DNA from: Centrapalus pauciflorus | Taxonomy: Eukaryota > Streptophyta > Magnoliopsida > Asterales > Asteraceae | Length of the DNA: 64,000 nucleotides | Reading direction: 5' to 3' | NCBI GenBank assembly: GCA_020465985.1 | Contig: JAANYP010003247.1 | Span: forward strand, 1 to 64,000 | Part shown: positions 11,647 to 23,014 of the stretch, piece after piece | Position numbering within the stretch: position 1 is the first letter of the stretch | How the letters are laid out: the number at the start of each line of letters is the position of its first letter | Notes under the pieces: generated by a model | The model's database searches: none | Told to the model about the DNA's origin: nothing | Seen by the model: the letters and a program-made list of their open reading frames with translations, nothing else | Made by a program: the position numbers and the translations under genes

Positions 11647-12670
11647 ATATCGATCATGACACTTATATATCACAAATGACATGACAAACATGTTAACATA
11701 AGTAAAACCTGAAGGTGAACGATATAATTTGATTCAAAGTATACAAAGACACTGTAAAATACAGAATATATAGAAAAAGACTGAGATAGATATCTGTGAT
11801 TCAGAAATACCTGAGATAACTCAGGATTGCAATAACCCACTCTAAAACATAATCAGAGGCTTAAATATAACTATGAGTTATAGATTTCTTTGTATTACAT
11901 ACAGTTTATGTGATATGATGAGATTGTCAAACCTGTTATCATGATTCTATTGAATTGTTTACCAAACAAGATGAGATGCTTAACAGTGAACAATCACAAG
12001 ATTTATAGACTTATGAACAGAAGGAATTATCTATTACTAACTCAAATGCAGTTAGTAGTGATGCAGATGGTGGTCTTATCTCCTACTAACTCTAATATAA
12101 TTAGTAGTGATGTTAGATTTGGGATTATATCCTACTAGATCAAAAGGGTTTAGTAATGATGTATGAATGTGTTTTCTACTATTAACTTAGTATAAGTTAA
12201 TAATGATGCTTAAGCCCCGTGTTAATCTTCTACATGCTTTAAATAGAGATTAAAGATGTTAAATGACAAATGACAAATGAAGTGAAGTTTATATCAAAGT
12301 TCATAACTGATCATAAATGTTTGTGTTCATAAAAATCTATATTCTCATTAAGCGTATAGCTTACAGATGTATCTTTCCTCTTTTCAAGAGCAGGCAAAGA
12401 TTTTATTAGTCCCAGCTACTAAGACAGATACAACTTGAAGTTCATATACTATTACATTTTCAGTGGTATTCATTACACAAGTTGAAGACTCAGAAATCTC
12501 GGTAGTAAGGATTGTGATGGGGAAAATGATTTATACTAGCTAAAAATGTACCCTTTGTAAATTTATTTTAAAATTTGTTTGTAATTACTATAAACTTTTA
12601 TTGAATTTAACTTACTTTATGATTATTGTTGTTTTGCTTAATGGGACCTTTTAGTTAAGACTTCTGTGAA
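11647..12670 (+). repeat. Family-B gypsy LTR, copy 1, right piece
   Basis: This continues the LTR interrupted by the solo LTR. It aligns with 49105-49880 and 51584-51962 (shared CAAATGACAAATGAA, TTTTATTAGTCCCAG, AATTTGTTTGTAATTACTAT). It holds repeated CCTACTAACTC / TTAGTAGTGATG units at about 12030-12160. The end is followed by TATCAGAGCAC (12688 onward), a damaged primer-binding site, and then by the gag remnant, which fixes this as the 5' LTR. Confidence 0.7.
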
Positions 12671-12861
12671 TGTTGGAACTTATCAGAGCACTAGCTTGAG
12701 TGATACAAAGTATTAAGTGTAATACTTAATATCAAACTTAAGCAATACTAACAATAACAATCATTATAGGATGGCTTGAAATAAGATAAGTTACTGAGTC
12801 GAAGGGCACATAAGAGCTAAGAATTGAAATTTAAAGGTGTATGATTTGTATTTCAGAAAAG

Positions 12862-13241
12862 ATGGTTTGACTGGAAGGCTCTTCTACTGGTTTGACCTCC
12901 CAACAAATGTGGGAAATGATGTAACAAATGTTAGCTCAAGACAATGAACAACAAATTGAGTTATTACATGAACGATTTAGAAAGCGTGATGAAGCTGAAG
13001 TTAACCAAAAAGGCTGAAGAAAGAAAAGAAAAACAATCAGAACAAAACAATGAAATTGGCAGTGGTAAAGCAAATGGAAATATTCAAAATGAACAGCCAA
13101 GGGCTGTAAGTCTAAAGTCTATAAGGATAGTGGTGCCATAATGTTTGAAGTCACAATTGATCCAATACAAGCAATGGATTAGATGTATCATATTGACGAA
13201 ATCTTCAGCACCTCTGAATGTTTGGAATCTAAGACAGTTAA
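12862..13241 (+). pseudogene. Family-B Ty3/gypsy gag N-terminus, degenerate and truncated
   Basis: The translation in pieces gives LTSQQMWEMM, QMLAQDNEQQIELLHERFRKRDEAE, TIDPIQAMD and HIDEIFSTSECLESKTV. These match the gag N-terminus of the minus-strand chromovirus (MTPQQMLEMMQQLLAQ, VNPIQAMDWISHTEEIF, DCLDSKKVSYAS). Several stops break the frame. It ends abruptly at 13241 where the minus-strand copia LTR begins, so the copia inserted into gag. The rest of this gypsy element is not found in the window. Confidence 0.75.
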
Positions 13242-14363
13242 TGTAGGTCCCAAAGGTTTCCCAAGTATGTTAATCGAAGTTGTAGAGGGGGGTGAATACA
13301 ACTAATTCTTTAGAACACACTTTTTCTTAATGTTTGTATGTATATATTAATAGTTATTAAAATTACAGACAAGTTTGGATTGCAGAATGATCCAAACTGA
13401 GATGACAGAGACAACAGAGTATAAACTAATCTAAGACTCACTCAGACTAGATACAATGAATATACTAATTAAGGTTCACTCACTTTTTATACAAGACACA
13501 GACACACAGCTTTGAGATGGAACAACTTAGACACACTTTACTCTAAGTTGAACGCAGAACTTGCATGCATGAAAAACACACTTTACTTTGCAAATGCACG
13601 TTCTAGACTTGTGGATTGCTCTCTTGATATCTCCAATTCCTTGGAAGCTTCTTTTATACTCATTTAGTGAATCTCAGTGAAGCTTCTTCATTGGTTGTAG
13701 AGAATGTGGGAATGTCTTGCAAAAAGACAAGGATGCTTTTCGGCACATCTGACAAATCAGGCTTTGTCTACTTGTTGCGAAATTTTTGTCTTTTTCTTTT
13801 TGTCTCTGTTGTCCACAACTTGACCTTAAAGAGTAATTTCTACTTTAGACCTTTACTCTTTATGTAATGATATTTTGATATAAGAAATGGTCTGACACCC
13901 ATTTCAGTTATCCCTTTTGTCTTCATGCTTCAGAACAGCTTTGGCAGAACTAGCAGCTTCTGAGTTTCCACTTTGGGTGTTGTAGACTGATTTTTACGTT
14001 CAAGACATTGCATGAGGACATGGAAACAAATTCCATAAAGTGTAAGATCTGTTCTCAAAGAACAAGTTCTGTTTACAAAGAACAGAAAACTATCTTGAGT
14101 CAAAACTGTTCAACGGACATGAAGAGCTTAGACAGTTTCTGTCAAACCTATCCGACGGTTATGGACAACTTTGACAATCTGCCAAGTTACAACGAATGTA
14201 ACAGTGTAAACAGACTTAGGCTGATTTTAAGAATCACTTATCAGGATTCAATAATACATTAAAAAGCCTTGAATTCTCCCCTTAACTGTATTAATCAGGT
14301 TTGATTAAGAATCTCCCCCTATGATGATGACCAGGTTTGATTGAGGCCTTTTTGTGCCTAACA
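13242..14363 (-). repeat. 3' LTR of the outer copia
   Basis: The 1,122-bp LTR reads on the minus strand from TGTTAGGCACAAAAAGGCC to TTTGGGACCTACA. It has the same ends and length as the inner copia LTRs (1,121 and 1,123 bp) but is clearly diverged. It has a TATAAAAG box (around 13650-13660, minus) and the paired TTC-rich palindromes seen in the inner LTRs. Confidence 0.88.
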
Positions 14364-14670
14364 ATCTCCCGCTATTTTTAATATCCAGCCTAAAGCTGAA
14401 GTTATCAGTTATCATTATATACATTTACTATATAGTTGCAAAGATGAAGTTACAACATAGAAGTAAAGTAAAGATCAGTTTATATATACTTAAACTGACT
14501 TAAACAACACATGTTTCAGAAGTACAACTAATGTACATTGAAAGAGTACAACTAATGTACAATGAAAAAGTATAACTGATGTACAATAAAACTTCAACAC
14601 TTTGGACTGTTGATGTTTGGAGCAGATAATGGCAAGCCTGACCAACTGATGATCAGCTTCCATTCTTCAT
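14364..14670 (-). other. 3' untranslated region and polypurine tract of the outer copia
   Basis: Directly outside the LTR the minus strand reads AGCGGGAGAT, a polypurine tract. Further from it are three tandem copies, 24 bp apart, of an imperfect palindrome (GTACAACTAATGTAC at 14522-14536 and 14546-14560; GTATAACTGATGTAC at 14570-14584). The inner copia has equivalent repeats in the same place (31236-31316). Confidence 0.7.
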
Positions 14671-17600
14671 CTACACATCACTTGTAGATTGGCCTTGTTC
14701 CTTCTCAATTCTCTTTTCTAAATCTGCAGCAGTTTTGAGAAGCTTTTCTTGTTCCAGACCAGCCATCAACTCTATTCTGGTTTCGAGAGCTTCCACCTCT
14801 TCTCTGAGGTAGAAAAATTCTTGGCCGCCCAGCTATCCTCTTTCATGACAGGCTGCTAAGTGATTCCATATTGCCACTCTCCATCTGGAGTGTTTGGTAA
14901 AAGCATCCATGAACCTGAAGCCAATGATCTGTTTGACACCATATTTAAGAAGATCTGAGGCTCTTTGAAAACACATTTTCTTGGATAGTGGGTCCACAAA
15001 GAACTATCCAACCTCAGGCTCTTCAATAAATTTGCCTTTAACAGGTTTTACAACCTTAGGCAGGCTGTGATCCAGACCTTTGATCTGAGTGGCATAGAAA
15101 CCTTGTTCAATCAGCTTAATTACCTCCTCAAGCTCTGAATCCTTCTTTTATCTTCTGGGCTTGATCTTAGGTTCCAACTTGGAAGTACCTTTGATCATAT
15201 CCTTTGCAATCAAGCCCAGCCCTTTCACCTTTTCCATTAGCTTCTTATAAATGCCCTGACTGTTTTTGAATTTTTAGATTTTGAACTGATCAAGGAAACT
15301 GCAAGCTCAACCCATTTTCTGTACCCCAATCTGGCTATATTAACTGCTTCATATGCTTCCAGTTCAGGGCCATTAGCACCATGTCTTGAGATTTGAAGCT
15401 TCCAGGGCTGATTTTTCCTTGAGATGGGAACAGCTTTCATGATGGTTTCCTTGGCCATTTTTCTTTCAACAATGTCAAAGAACTTATTTCCTACTAGGTT
15501 GTCAAAGTGGAATTGAGTTCTAACAGATGAAAGAGTAGAAGACACAGATTTTCCCTTGGTCACTGAGACCTTAGAGCTTTTCTCTTTCTCACTTTCCTTC
15601 CTACTGTGTGACCCTTTGATTTCCTCCTCCAACTTATTTTGAACTACCAAGGATGGTATTTTAACTTTCTTTGCCTCCTTGCCAGCCAAAACTTGAGCAG
15701 CTTTCACAGAGGCTGCATCCTCTTTTTGTCTCTCTAACAGCTCAGTCTACTATTGTATCGACTTATAACAGATTTTAAGTGGAATTTTCATTTCTTTTTC
15801 CTGAGCCTTATCATATTTAGGTTGGAGTAGTCTTTCAGCCTCTGTATCCACAACAACTTTGCCTTTTCCATTGGCTTCTATGGATAAGGCCATCTTAGTT
15901 TCTTCCTCTTCCTCTGATGATTCTAGGACAAGCTGTCTTTTTTGTAGGGTCTGTCCTCGGGATTGGGTTCCTCCTCCTTAGATGGTGCAGGGCTTGAAGA
16001 CCTAACCTGAGTAGGCTCAGCTGTCCCAAAACCTTATAAGTACCTGTAGCATCACCAATTGTTAGATGACTTGCTGCTTGGCCAACTAAAGCTGACTTCT
16101 CCTTAGAGGGAGATGAATATTTCTCCCCATTACCCCTTTGAAGGAGATGACACAGAGCCTTCAACATCAGTGCTGCCCAAAGGAACAGATCTAATAGGCT
16201 TGGCAGCAAGAGTTTTGGTAACAGGTTTGGAACCTACCAGGCTATGCACTAAGAAAGCCAGGTTGTCCTTAACCTCAGCTAACCGGGTAAGGCAGGTTGC
16301 AAGGGAGGATGATTGAGAAGTGGCAGTGGTTGAAAGAAGGGAAATAGCAGCCCTGTCAGTGAAGTTTGAGGGCAAAGAGATAGAACAGGTTTCAACTATA
16401 CTTGGCAGTTGTTGGGAAAAAGCTGCCAAGCTGGACACAGAGTACTGTTGATTGGAAACAGAGGAAAGTGATGTAGGGAGTTGTTGCAGCTGTGCAGTGA
16501 GTGCAAGAAAATGAGAGGAATAGTCAGTTTGTGGAGAGGGGGATGGAAAGGATGTCTTGAACGAATCAAGAAACCCTATAAGCTGTGCAGACACGGAGTC
16601 TACAATAGTAGAAGGAAGGGTGGTCATGGAGTTTTATAAAGAGCTAACCTTGTTGGACAGTACAGTAAGCTTTTGCTTCAAGGAAAGGTCTTTTGGTGAT
16701 GGAGGACAGTGGGTGGATTGTTTTGATTGAGTTGATGGGGATGAAGTTAAAGATAGAGGAGTGGTAGGTTCACTTGGTATTGGTAAGGGCATAGTGGAAA
16801 GAAGTTCAATGGCATGTGCAAAGGACAAATGACCTGATTTTGAGGGATCAAGGATACCTTCAGCAGTGGATAAACATGCATCATGAGGTGAGGTGATAAG
16901 AGATCTTGACCTTTCAAGAACAACTTGGATTGTGACTCCTTCATCAAGGACATGGGTGGTACCCTTAGTGGTGCCTTGGTTTTCAGGCACCTCTTCATGG
17001 GGTGAAGTGGGGTGCATTTCAACATCATCAGTGGTGAAAGCTGGTGATGGAATTTACATCTGGGGAAAGCCTTCACCCAAGGGTTGTTCTGTACCTTGAG
17101 GATCATCATGGTGGGATGTTGGTTCTTCAGTAGCTTATGGGGATTTATCAGTTGCATCACGAGGAACGGAAGATGAACGTTGGTGAAGGAGAAGAATGAG
17201 TGGGGGATAATGTGGACTCAGTGTGGAGTGGAGAGGACTCCTATCTTTCGTTATTCTCACCCTGTTGATAGGGAGGGATAGTTGATGTGGCCGCCTCCAT
17301 GTGTACAACTGGTTCCGGTTGAGAGGAACCAGAGAGCTTCGGTTGACTCTGGTGGACTCAGGCTGGAGTGTAGCAGACTCCATAAAGGGTGCACCTGCTC
17401 CCAAGATAAGTGAAGAGGATGCAGCATGGGTTGCTTCTTTTGCAACTGACTCCTGTTGAGAGGGGTCAGAGGGGCTTTGATGAGTGGGTAGGCTGATGGT
17501 TTTCTTTCTGGTTAAGGATTTCTTCCTAAGCTTTGGGAGAAGTGGGAGGTTGTTGTGTTTTGACTGGAGAGGAGACTGGGCTAAAAAAAGTTGGTGGAAC

Positions 17601-18979
17601 CTGTTCCATGGTCTCAAATGGCACAGAGCTACGAGCCACAAAGGCTTCTGGTTCAACAAATGAACCTGGGATATCAGCCTGCTCCTTCTCAGGCACAGAG
17701 ACTTAGAGCGCAGACTTTGTTTTTCTGGCCTTCTTGGTGACATGCCCAGCTTCACCAGACTTTAGGGCATGTTTTTCCTTTTTAGTCGGTCATTTAGATT
17801 TTGTTGTGGGAGCAGCTATTGGATCCACCTCCTGTGTAGAAGGTCCTTCCACCAAACCAAGAAGCCTTCTCACTGGAGTTGAGAGAGAGGAGGATCTTCA
17901 GCAGACACTGGAGCATGAAAAACATTGTTTCCAATTATAGGAAACACCATTGACTTCAGGAATGGTTGGGAGTTGTACAGATTGTCACCATAGACATGCT
18001 TGAATATGAGACTTAAGAATCTGGGGTACCTTATTGACCTCAGATTTCTAAAGATCCATTTGGCCATATTCAGTGTAGTCTCATCCACAAACTGCAAGGC
18101 TATTTGGACTTCATCTCGGCTAAGTTGGTCAAACAAACCAACCTTGCAGCTTAGGCTCATTACCACAGAAGCAAAGAGAAAACTGTAAGGAGGCGTTTGG
18201 TTCGTGGATTTCCTGGGATTCACTGGGATTTGCATTTAAAATCTTGTGTTTGGTTCACAGATTTCAGTAAGGATTTAAAATCGCAGGATTTCATTAATCC
18301 CTTCCTTCTTTGTTGTTTAAAAACCCAGCCTCCCTTAAAGGATTTAAATCCTAGTTACCTTGCATTCTTCAGATTAGAAAAAATTTTCTATAAGATAATG
18401 CAGATTCTTTGACAAAATCCTGACAAATGCAAATGTTGCATAATGCAAATCCTTTGACAAAATGCAAATCCCAGAAGAAAAAATCTGCGAACCAAACGCC
18501 CGCTAAGTTGGTGCTAGCTCTTTCCTGAATAGAGTAGCTCCCACCGTTGGTGCAGATACACCACAGCATCGTAGCAGGTTAGCCATTTGTTGATTTCATG
18601 ATCTGGTTTATCATATTTCTCAACTATGGGAAGATGAAGTACCCCCTGAAGAAGAGCAGCAGTTCTCTCAACAACTTGAGTGTTGTTGAGAATGGTTCCT
18701 CGAATGGTCTTAGTAGCAGAGTCATAAGAACAAGTGTACCAAAACTCATAGACCATTTCTTGATACATGACACCAAGAGTGGCTGTCATGGCATAGTTCA
18801 GTGGGTGAGCTTTTAGGAATTCAACCATCGGTTCATAGCCTTTTTTCAACATAGTTCTTAGGAATGGTCAGGTTTGCCACATAGTTTGTGGGTTTAATGG
18901 TTAGTATGGTGGTGACATATGGGTGATTTAAAACATCATCACCCAAGAATGCAGGCACAAGGGGAGTGTTGGAGGCCAT
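14671..18979 (-). pseudogene. ORF3 of the outer copia, broken
   Basis: The start ATG at 18979 (MASNTPLVPAFLGDDV) and the stop at 14671-14673 are both recognisable by alignment with the other two ORF3 copies. Conserved N-domain parts include TIKPTNYVANLTIPKNY and MYQEMVYEFWYT. A Pro/Ser-rich middle and the conserved C-region (RTQFHFDNLVGNKFFDIVERK; RWRVAIWNHLAACHERG) follow. The C-terminus is a charged coiled coil (LREEVEALETRIELMAG) ending GQSTSDV. It is interrupted by a frameshift near 18845, by stops and further frameshifts, and by a Tourist MITE at 18189-18503. The sequence upstream of the ATG is split by the inner copia insertion, 98 bp before the start codon. Confidence 0.75.
18189..18503. 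mobile_element. Tourist-like MITE (PIF/Harbinger type)
   Basis: The 315-bp element has terminal inverted repeats sharing GGCGTTTGGTTCG: GGAGGCGTTTGGTTCGTGG on the left and GCGGGCGTTTGGTTCGCAG, reversed, on the right. It is flanked by the 3-bp duplication TAA (18186-18188 and 18504-18506). Removing it with one TAA restores the ORF3 reading LAPTYSFLFA seen in the sister copies, so the boundaries are exact. It has no coding capacity. Confidence 0.9.
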
Positions 18980-19081
18980 TTTTGAAGTTGATGAGAATGC
19001 ACGAGTTTCAGACAGAAAGTCTTTTGAAGGTACTTAGGGTTTCTTAGAGAGTATGGATATCTAGGGTTGTAATAGGGAAGA

Positions 19082-20202
19082 TGTTAGGCACAAATAGGCC
19101 TCAGTCAAACCTGTTCTACATCTGAGGGGGAGATTTATAATCAAACCTGTTGATGCATTTGAAGGTTAAATTTAAGGCCTGTTATATGCCTTATTAAAGC
19201 CTAAAGATGATTTGAAATATTAGTCTAAATTTTTCTATGTGTTTCATGTGTTGCAACTAAGACAGTTTGTCCAAGCTGTTCTGTCTGCTTAACAGGCTGG
19301 ACATAAACTGTCTAAGCTGCTCTACACTGGTGAGCAGCTTGGGCAATTTTGAAGTGTTCTGTTCTTTGTGAACAGAACCTGTTCTTTGTGAACAGGCTAA
19401 ACACTTTATGGAATACGTTTCCAAGTCATCATGTATTGTTTTTGACTACAAGATCTAATTACAAAGTCGAAGACAAAGTGGAAAACAGAACTGCTCAGCC
19501 TGCCCAAGCTGTTCTGTAACATGAAGACAAAAGGTTATTTGAAAAAGGGTGACAGACCTTTTTATTATATCAAAATAGGCCTTTACAAGGAAGAAAGACG
19601 CAAAGTTGACATTCCTAAATTAGTTAAAGGCAATGCAACAGTAGACAAAGTAAAACGACAAAAGTTCTGCACATGTGAAGACAAGTCTGCTTTTCAGAAA
19701 AGTGCAGAAAAGGTTATGTTGTCTTTTCAACAAGACTTCTCCTTTTTCATTCCGTCCAATGAAGATGTTTCTCTTAGATCCTCTGAGTGAGTATAAAAGG
19801 AAGCTTCTAACGTCAGAAAGAGTAGTGAAGAAAGCTAAGTGCTGAAACCAAGAGTGAACGTGCAAGTGTGTTTTTCATGCATGCAAGCCTGCTGTGTAAT
19901 TCAGTATCTGTGTGTCTACGCTGTTTTACATAAGCTGTTCCTTTAAGTCTTGTAAACACAGTGAGTGCTTCTTAGTGAGTGTATTCATTGTATACTAGTT
20001 TGAGTTTGTCTTAGACTAGTGATCATACTGTTGTATCTGTCATCTCAGCTTGAACTATTCCGCATTCAAGCTTGTTTGTAATTAACAAATTGTAGATAAT
20101 ACATACAAACATTGAGAAAATAGTGTGTAGTTTTTAAATAGCTGTATTCACCCCCCTCTACAGCTTAAAGTTATATACTTTGGGAACCTCTCGGGACCTA
20201 CA
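19082..20202 (+). repeat. 5' LTR of the inner copia
   Basis: It runs from TGTTAGGCACAAATAGGCC to CGGGACCTACA. A CCAAT box (19756-19760) and TATAAAA (19792-19798) mark the likely promoter. Two tandem copies of the palindrome CTGTTCTTTGTGAACAG lie at 19359-19375 and 19379-19395. An open frame of 89 codons at 19521 is present in both LTRs of this element but looks incidental. Confidence 0.93.
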
Positions 20203-20204
20203 AC

Positions 20205-20216
20205 TGGTATCAGAGC
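20205..20216 (+). other. Primer-binding site (initiator Met tRNA)
   Basis: TGGTATCAGAGC lies two bases after the LTR end. It is complementary to the 3' end of plant initiator Met tRNA, the usual copia primer. Confidence 0.93.
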
Positions 20217-20263
20217 AGTTTAGAGTGTGTGTCATTCTAGATCTCTCATTCTCCCAAGTTTCC

Positions 20264-23014
20264 ATGGACAACAGTGCTGCAGGTTCCTCTTACTATGACA
20301 ATGGCTCTATGGGCAAACCTCCAAAATTTAATCATCAAAACTTCTCTGGTTGGAAGTGCAGAATGATGCTCTATTTAGAGAATCTGGATGTGCAACTACC
20401 AGAGATAGTGATGGAGGGTCCCTATGTGCCAACCTCTGTTACTACAATAACTCCATCGGTTGAAGGAGCTGCTCCTGAAATCAGGACCTTTGAGAAAGCT
20501 AAAGCTCAATGGTCTGATGAAGACAAGAGACTGGTGGCTCTGGATGCAAAGGCCAGGAACAACCTGGTCACTTCTCTTCCTGATGATGTGTTCAAACAGG
20601 TTGAGAAAATGAAGACAGCAAAAGAGATGTGGGATACTTTGTGTACCGTCTATGATGGACCCACAATCACACTGGACAACAGGATCAACAATCTTGTTAG
20701 ACAGTATGAACTCTTCTTTGCTAAACCAAAGGAGACTCTCACTGAAACCTACACCAGGTTTACTGCTCTAGTGAATGATCTCAAGGCTGTTGGGATCACT
20801 AAGGATAGTCTTACCCTGGTGAATAAATTTCTGGACATTCTACCTGAAGAGTGGAATTACTTCTCAACAATTCTAAGGAACTCAGGTACTATCAGAAGTA
20901 TAGATCTGATCAATCTGTATGGATCCTTACTGAATGATGAACAGTCAAGGCAACAAAAGAGAAATGCCTTGGAAATGTCCAAAAGAGGTGCAGCCTTTGT
21001 GGCTAATGTGAGACAGCCTGTAAATCAGGTGAGTGATGTGTTCACTCAACCTGATCAACAGGATGATGACAAGGAGGAGGTGTCAGATGAAGAAGATACT
21101 GCATATCTTGCTGAACAAGATGATGAGCAAATGATAGCTATGCTTGTCAAAAGATTCAACAAGAAAAGGTTTGGAAGAAACATGCTGCAAGGAAGTTCAG
21201 GTGCTGGCAAAAAGAAGGCATTTGATAAATCCAAGGCTGAGTGTTTCAAATGTGGCAAAACTGGTCATATAGCTGCTGACTGTGTGTCAAAAGCTGTTGG
21301 TCAGTCATCCAAACCATACAAGACAAACAAGGATGATGGTTATAGGGTTAAGTACCTTATGGCCATGGCTAAGCTGAGGAAGTTGGAAAACTCAGTGGGT
21401 TCCAACCGCCAAAAGGGACTTATGGCAGAGACTTGTGATTGGGAGGAATCTGATTCATCGTCTGATGAAGAAGACAATCAATGTCTGATGGCCAACACTG
21501 ATGTCCCATCAACAAGCAGTTTCAAACAGGATATGGCTGAAGCTGAAGCTTTTAGCAGCTTAGAGAACTGGAATCCTACTATGATGTATAAGGTACAAAA
21601 TTTTATGGCTTACAGTTCTGAAGAAAAAGTTAAAATGTTTGAATATATGCTTGTTGATCTAAAAGCTGCTGTTGAGAAGCATGATGCTTTACTATCTGAA
21701 ATCTCTAAGCTTAAAACTGATCTTAAAACTAAATCTAGTAAACTGGACAGTTTCCATAAGTTGGAAACTGAGCTTGATGAATTAAAACATATCAACTCTA
21801 TTTTACTGGAAGAAAAGAGAGAAACAGATATAAAGCATGCTAAGCTTCAAAAGATAGTTGACTCTTGGTGCCAATCTGCACAAAAAGTCAGCCATTGTAT
21901 AAGTCAACAGATCCCTGCACAAATCCAAGCCTATCTTGGAGGGGATCTTGACACAGCAGCTTCCATTGTTGAGATCAATAATCTGAAAGAAGATTTATCC
22001 ACTCTTGGTGAACTTCCAAACACATTCATTCAAAATGTGAATGGTAAACTAATCTCAACAAATAGGTTTGTCAGGCCTCAAAACACTGACAGCTTGTGTG
22101 AACTTAGTTCAAAAGCTGATGTTGGAATTTGTTCTCCATCAAGTCAGCCTGCTAAGTGCTCTGCTGGTTCACACAAGCAAAAGAAAGGAAAACATGTCCA
22201 AACTGAAGTTGTGGATACTAAACCTGTTGACAAAACAGGTTCTGAGTCCAAAGCTGATGGTAAAAAGCGTGTTAATCCTTTTGATGCAAAACACTTTGAA
22301 AACAAGTTTTCAAAAGGTAAGCAGCCTGTTTTCAACAAGGGTAAGTCTCATGTTGAAAACAAAACTGCTGTGATTTCAAATAAGTTTTCAAATCATAGTG
22401 GTAAACTAGTTTTAAATAAGAATAAGCTTTTCAAAACCAGACACAGTGAATATGCTGATAGGCAGCATAAATCACAATTCAGTAGGGGCAAAGGCAAAGC
22501 CATTGCTCAAACTGAGATAATTGGGAATAAGTTTCCCAAACCTGTGGAAGCTCAAAAGCCAATCAAGCTCCCTGTCTTTGACATCTATCCTCCTAAAAAG
22601 AGGAAAGAAGAGGCAGCCAAAGCTGTGGCTATTGAACTATCCACTCAAGCTGTTGATTCAACAAAAAGTAATAAAACTACTAAAACTGCTGAAAGAATCA
22701 ACAAAAATAACTCAGAATGTGTTTCTGAAGGATCTTCTTCCAAAAACCCTAAAAAGAGAAAATGTTACAAATGTGGGAAGAAGACACATCTGGCCAAGGA
22801 TTGTCCTGAATCTGAGGACATGACGCCTGTTGACTCTGTTGTTTCCATCACAACTGTTACAAGCAGTGTTGGAAATGTCACAGTCACTGAAAGTGGTATT
22901 CAAGCTGATACCATTCAAATAGGGAATATTAGTGTGGATATTTCAAGTCCATCAACAAATGTTGATGAAGTAGGAGAACTCATCTCTGTGATGAGTTCCC
23001 CTAAAAATGACTAA
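20264..23014 (+). CDS. gag: Copia gag (capsid and nucleocapsid), intact, unusually long with two distant zinc knuckles
   Basis: An uninterrupted 916-codon frame begins at ATG 20264 (MDNSAAGSSYYDNG). The open frame extends upstream to an ATG at 20180 inside the LTR, which cannot be the real start. Residues about 20-220 are a typical copia gag domain (FSGWKCRMMLYLENLD; MKTAKEMWDTLCTVYDG). A first CCHC knuckle, CFKCGKTGHIAADC, starts at residue 327. It is followed by an acidic stretch, a long coiled coil (about 440-535) and a Lys-rich, low-complexity linker. A second CCHC knuckle, CYKCGKKTHLAKDC, starts at residue 834, about 500 residues after the first. The stop TAA (23012-23014) overlaps the pol ATG by 8 nt in a different frame. 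It packages the element RNA. Confidence 0.9.
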   Translation: MDNSAAGSSYYDNGSMGKPPKFNHQNFSGWKCRMMLYLENLDVQLPEIVMEGPYVPTSVTTITPSVEGAAPEIRTFEKAKAQWSDEDKRLVALDAKARNNLVTSLPDDVFKQVEKMKTAKEMWDTLCTVYDGPTITLDNRINNLVRQYELFFAKPKETLTETYTRFTALVNDLKAVGITKDSLTLVNKFLDILPEEWNYFSTILRNSGTIRSIDLINLYGSLLNDEQSRQQKRNALEMSKRGAAFVANVRQPVNQVSDVFTQPDQQDDDKEEVSDEEDTAYLAEQDDEQMIAMLVKRFNKKRFGRNMLQGSSGAGKKKAFDKSKAECFKCGKTGHIAADCVSKAVGQSSKPYKTNKDDGYRVKYLMAMAKLRKLENSVGSNRQKGLMAETCDWEESDSSSDEEDNQCLMANTDVPSTSSFKQDMAEAEAFSSLENWNPTMMYKVQNFMAYSSEEKVKMFEYMLVDLKAAVEKHDALLSEISKLKTDLKTKSSKLDSFHKLETELDELKHINSILLEEKRETDIKHAKLQKIVDSWCQSAQKVSHCISQQIPAQIQAYLGGDLDTAASIVEINNLKEDLSTLGELPNTFIQNVNGKLISTNRFVRPQNTDSLCELSSKADVGICSPSSQPAKCSAGSHKQKKGKHVQTEVVDTKPVDKTGSESKADGKKRVNPFDAKHFENKFSKGKQPVFNKGKSHVENKTAVISNKFSNHSGKLVLNKNKLFKTRHSEYADRQHKSQFSRGKGKAIAQTEIIGNKFPKPVEAQKPIKLPVFDIYPPKKRKEEAAKAVAIELSTQAVDSTKSNKTTKTAERINKNNSECVSEGSSSKNPKKRKCYKCGKKTHLAKDCPESEDMTPVDSVVSITTVTSSVGNVTVTESGIQADTIQIGNISVDISSPSTNVDEVGELISVMSSPKND

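Noticed and set aside
19521..19790. 89-codon frame in the inner copia LTR, repeated at 31927-32196
   Set aside because: It lies in the LTR around the promoter, is repeated only because the LTRs are near-identical, and is not kept open in the outer or third LTR.
20205..20216. tRNA-like sequence
   Set aside because: Only the 12-nt primer-binding complement of initiator Met tRNA is present; no tRNA gene.
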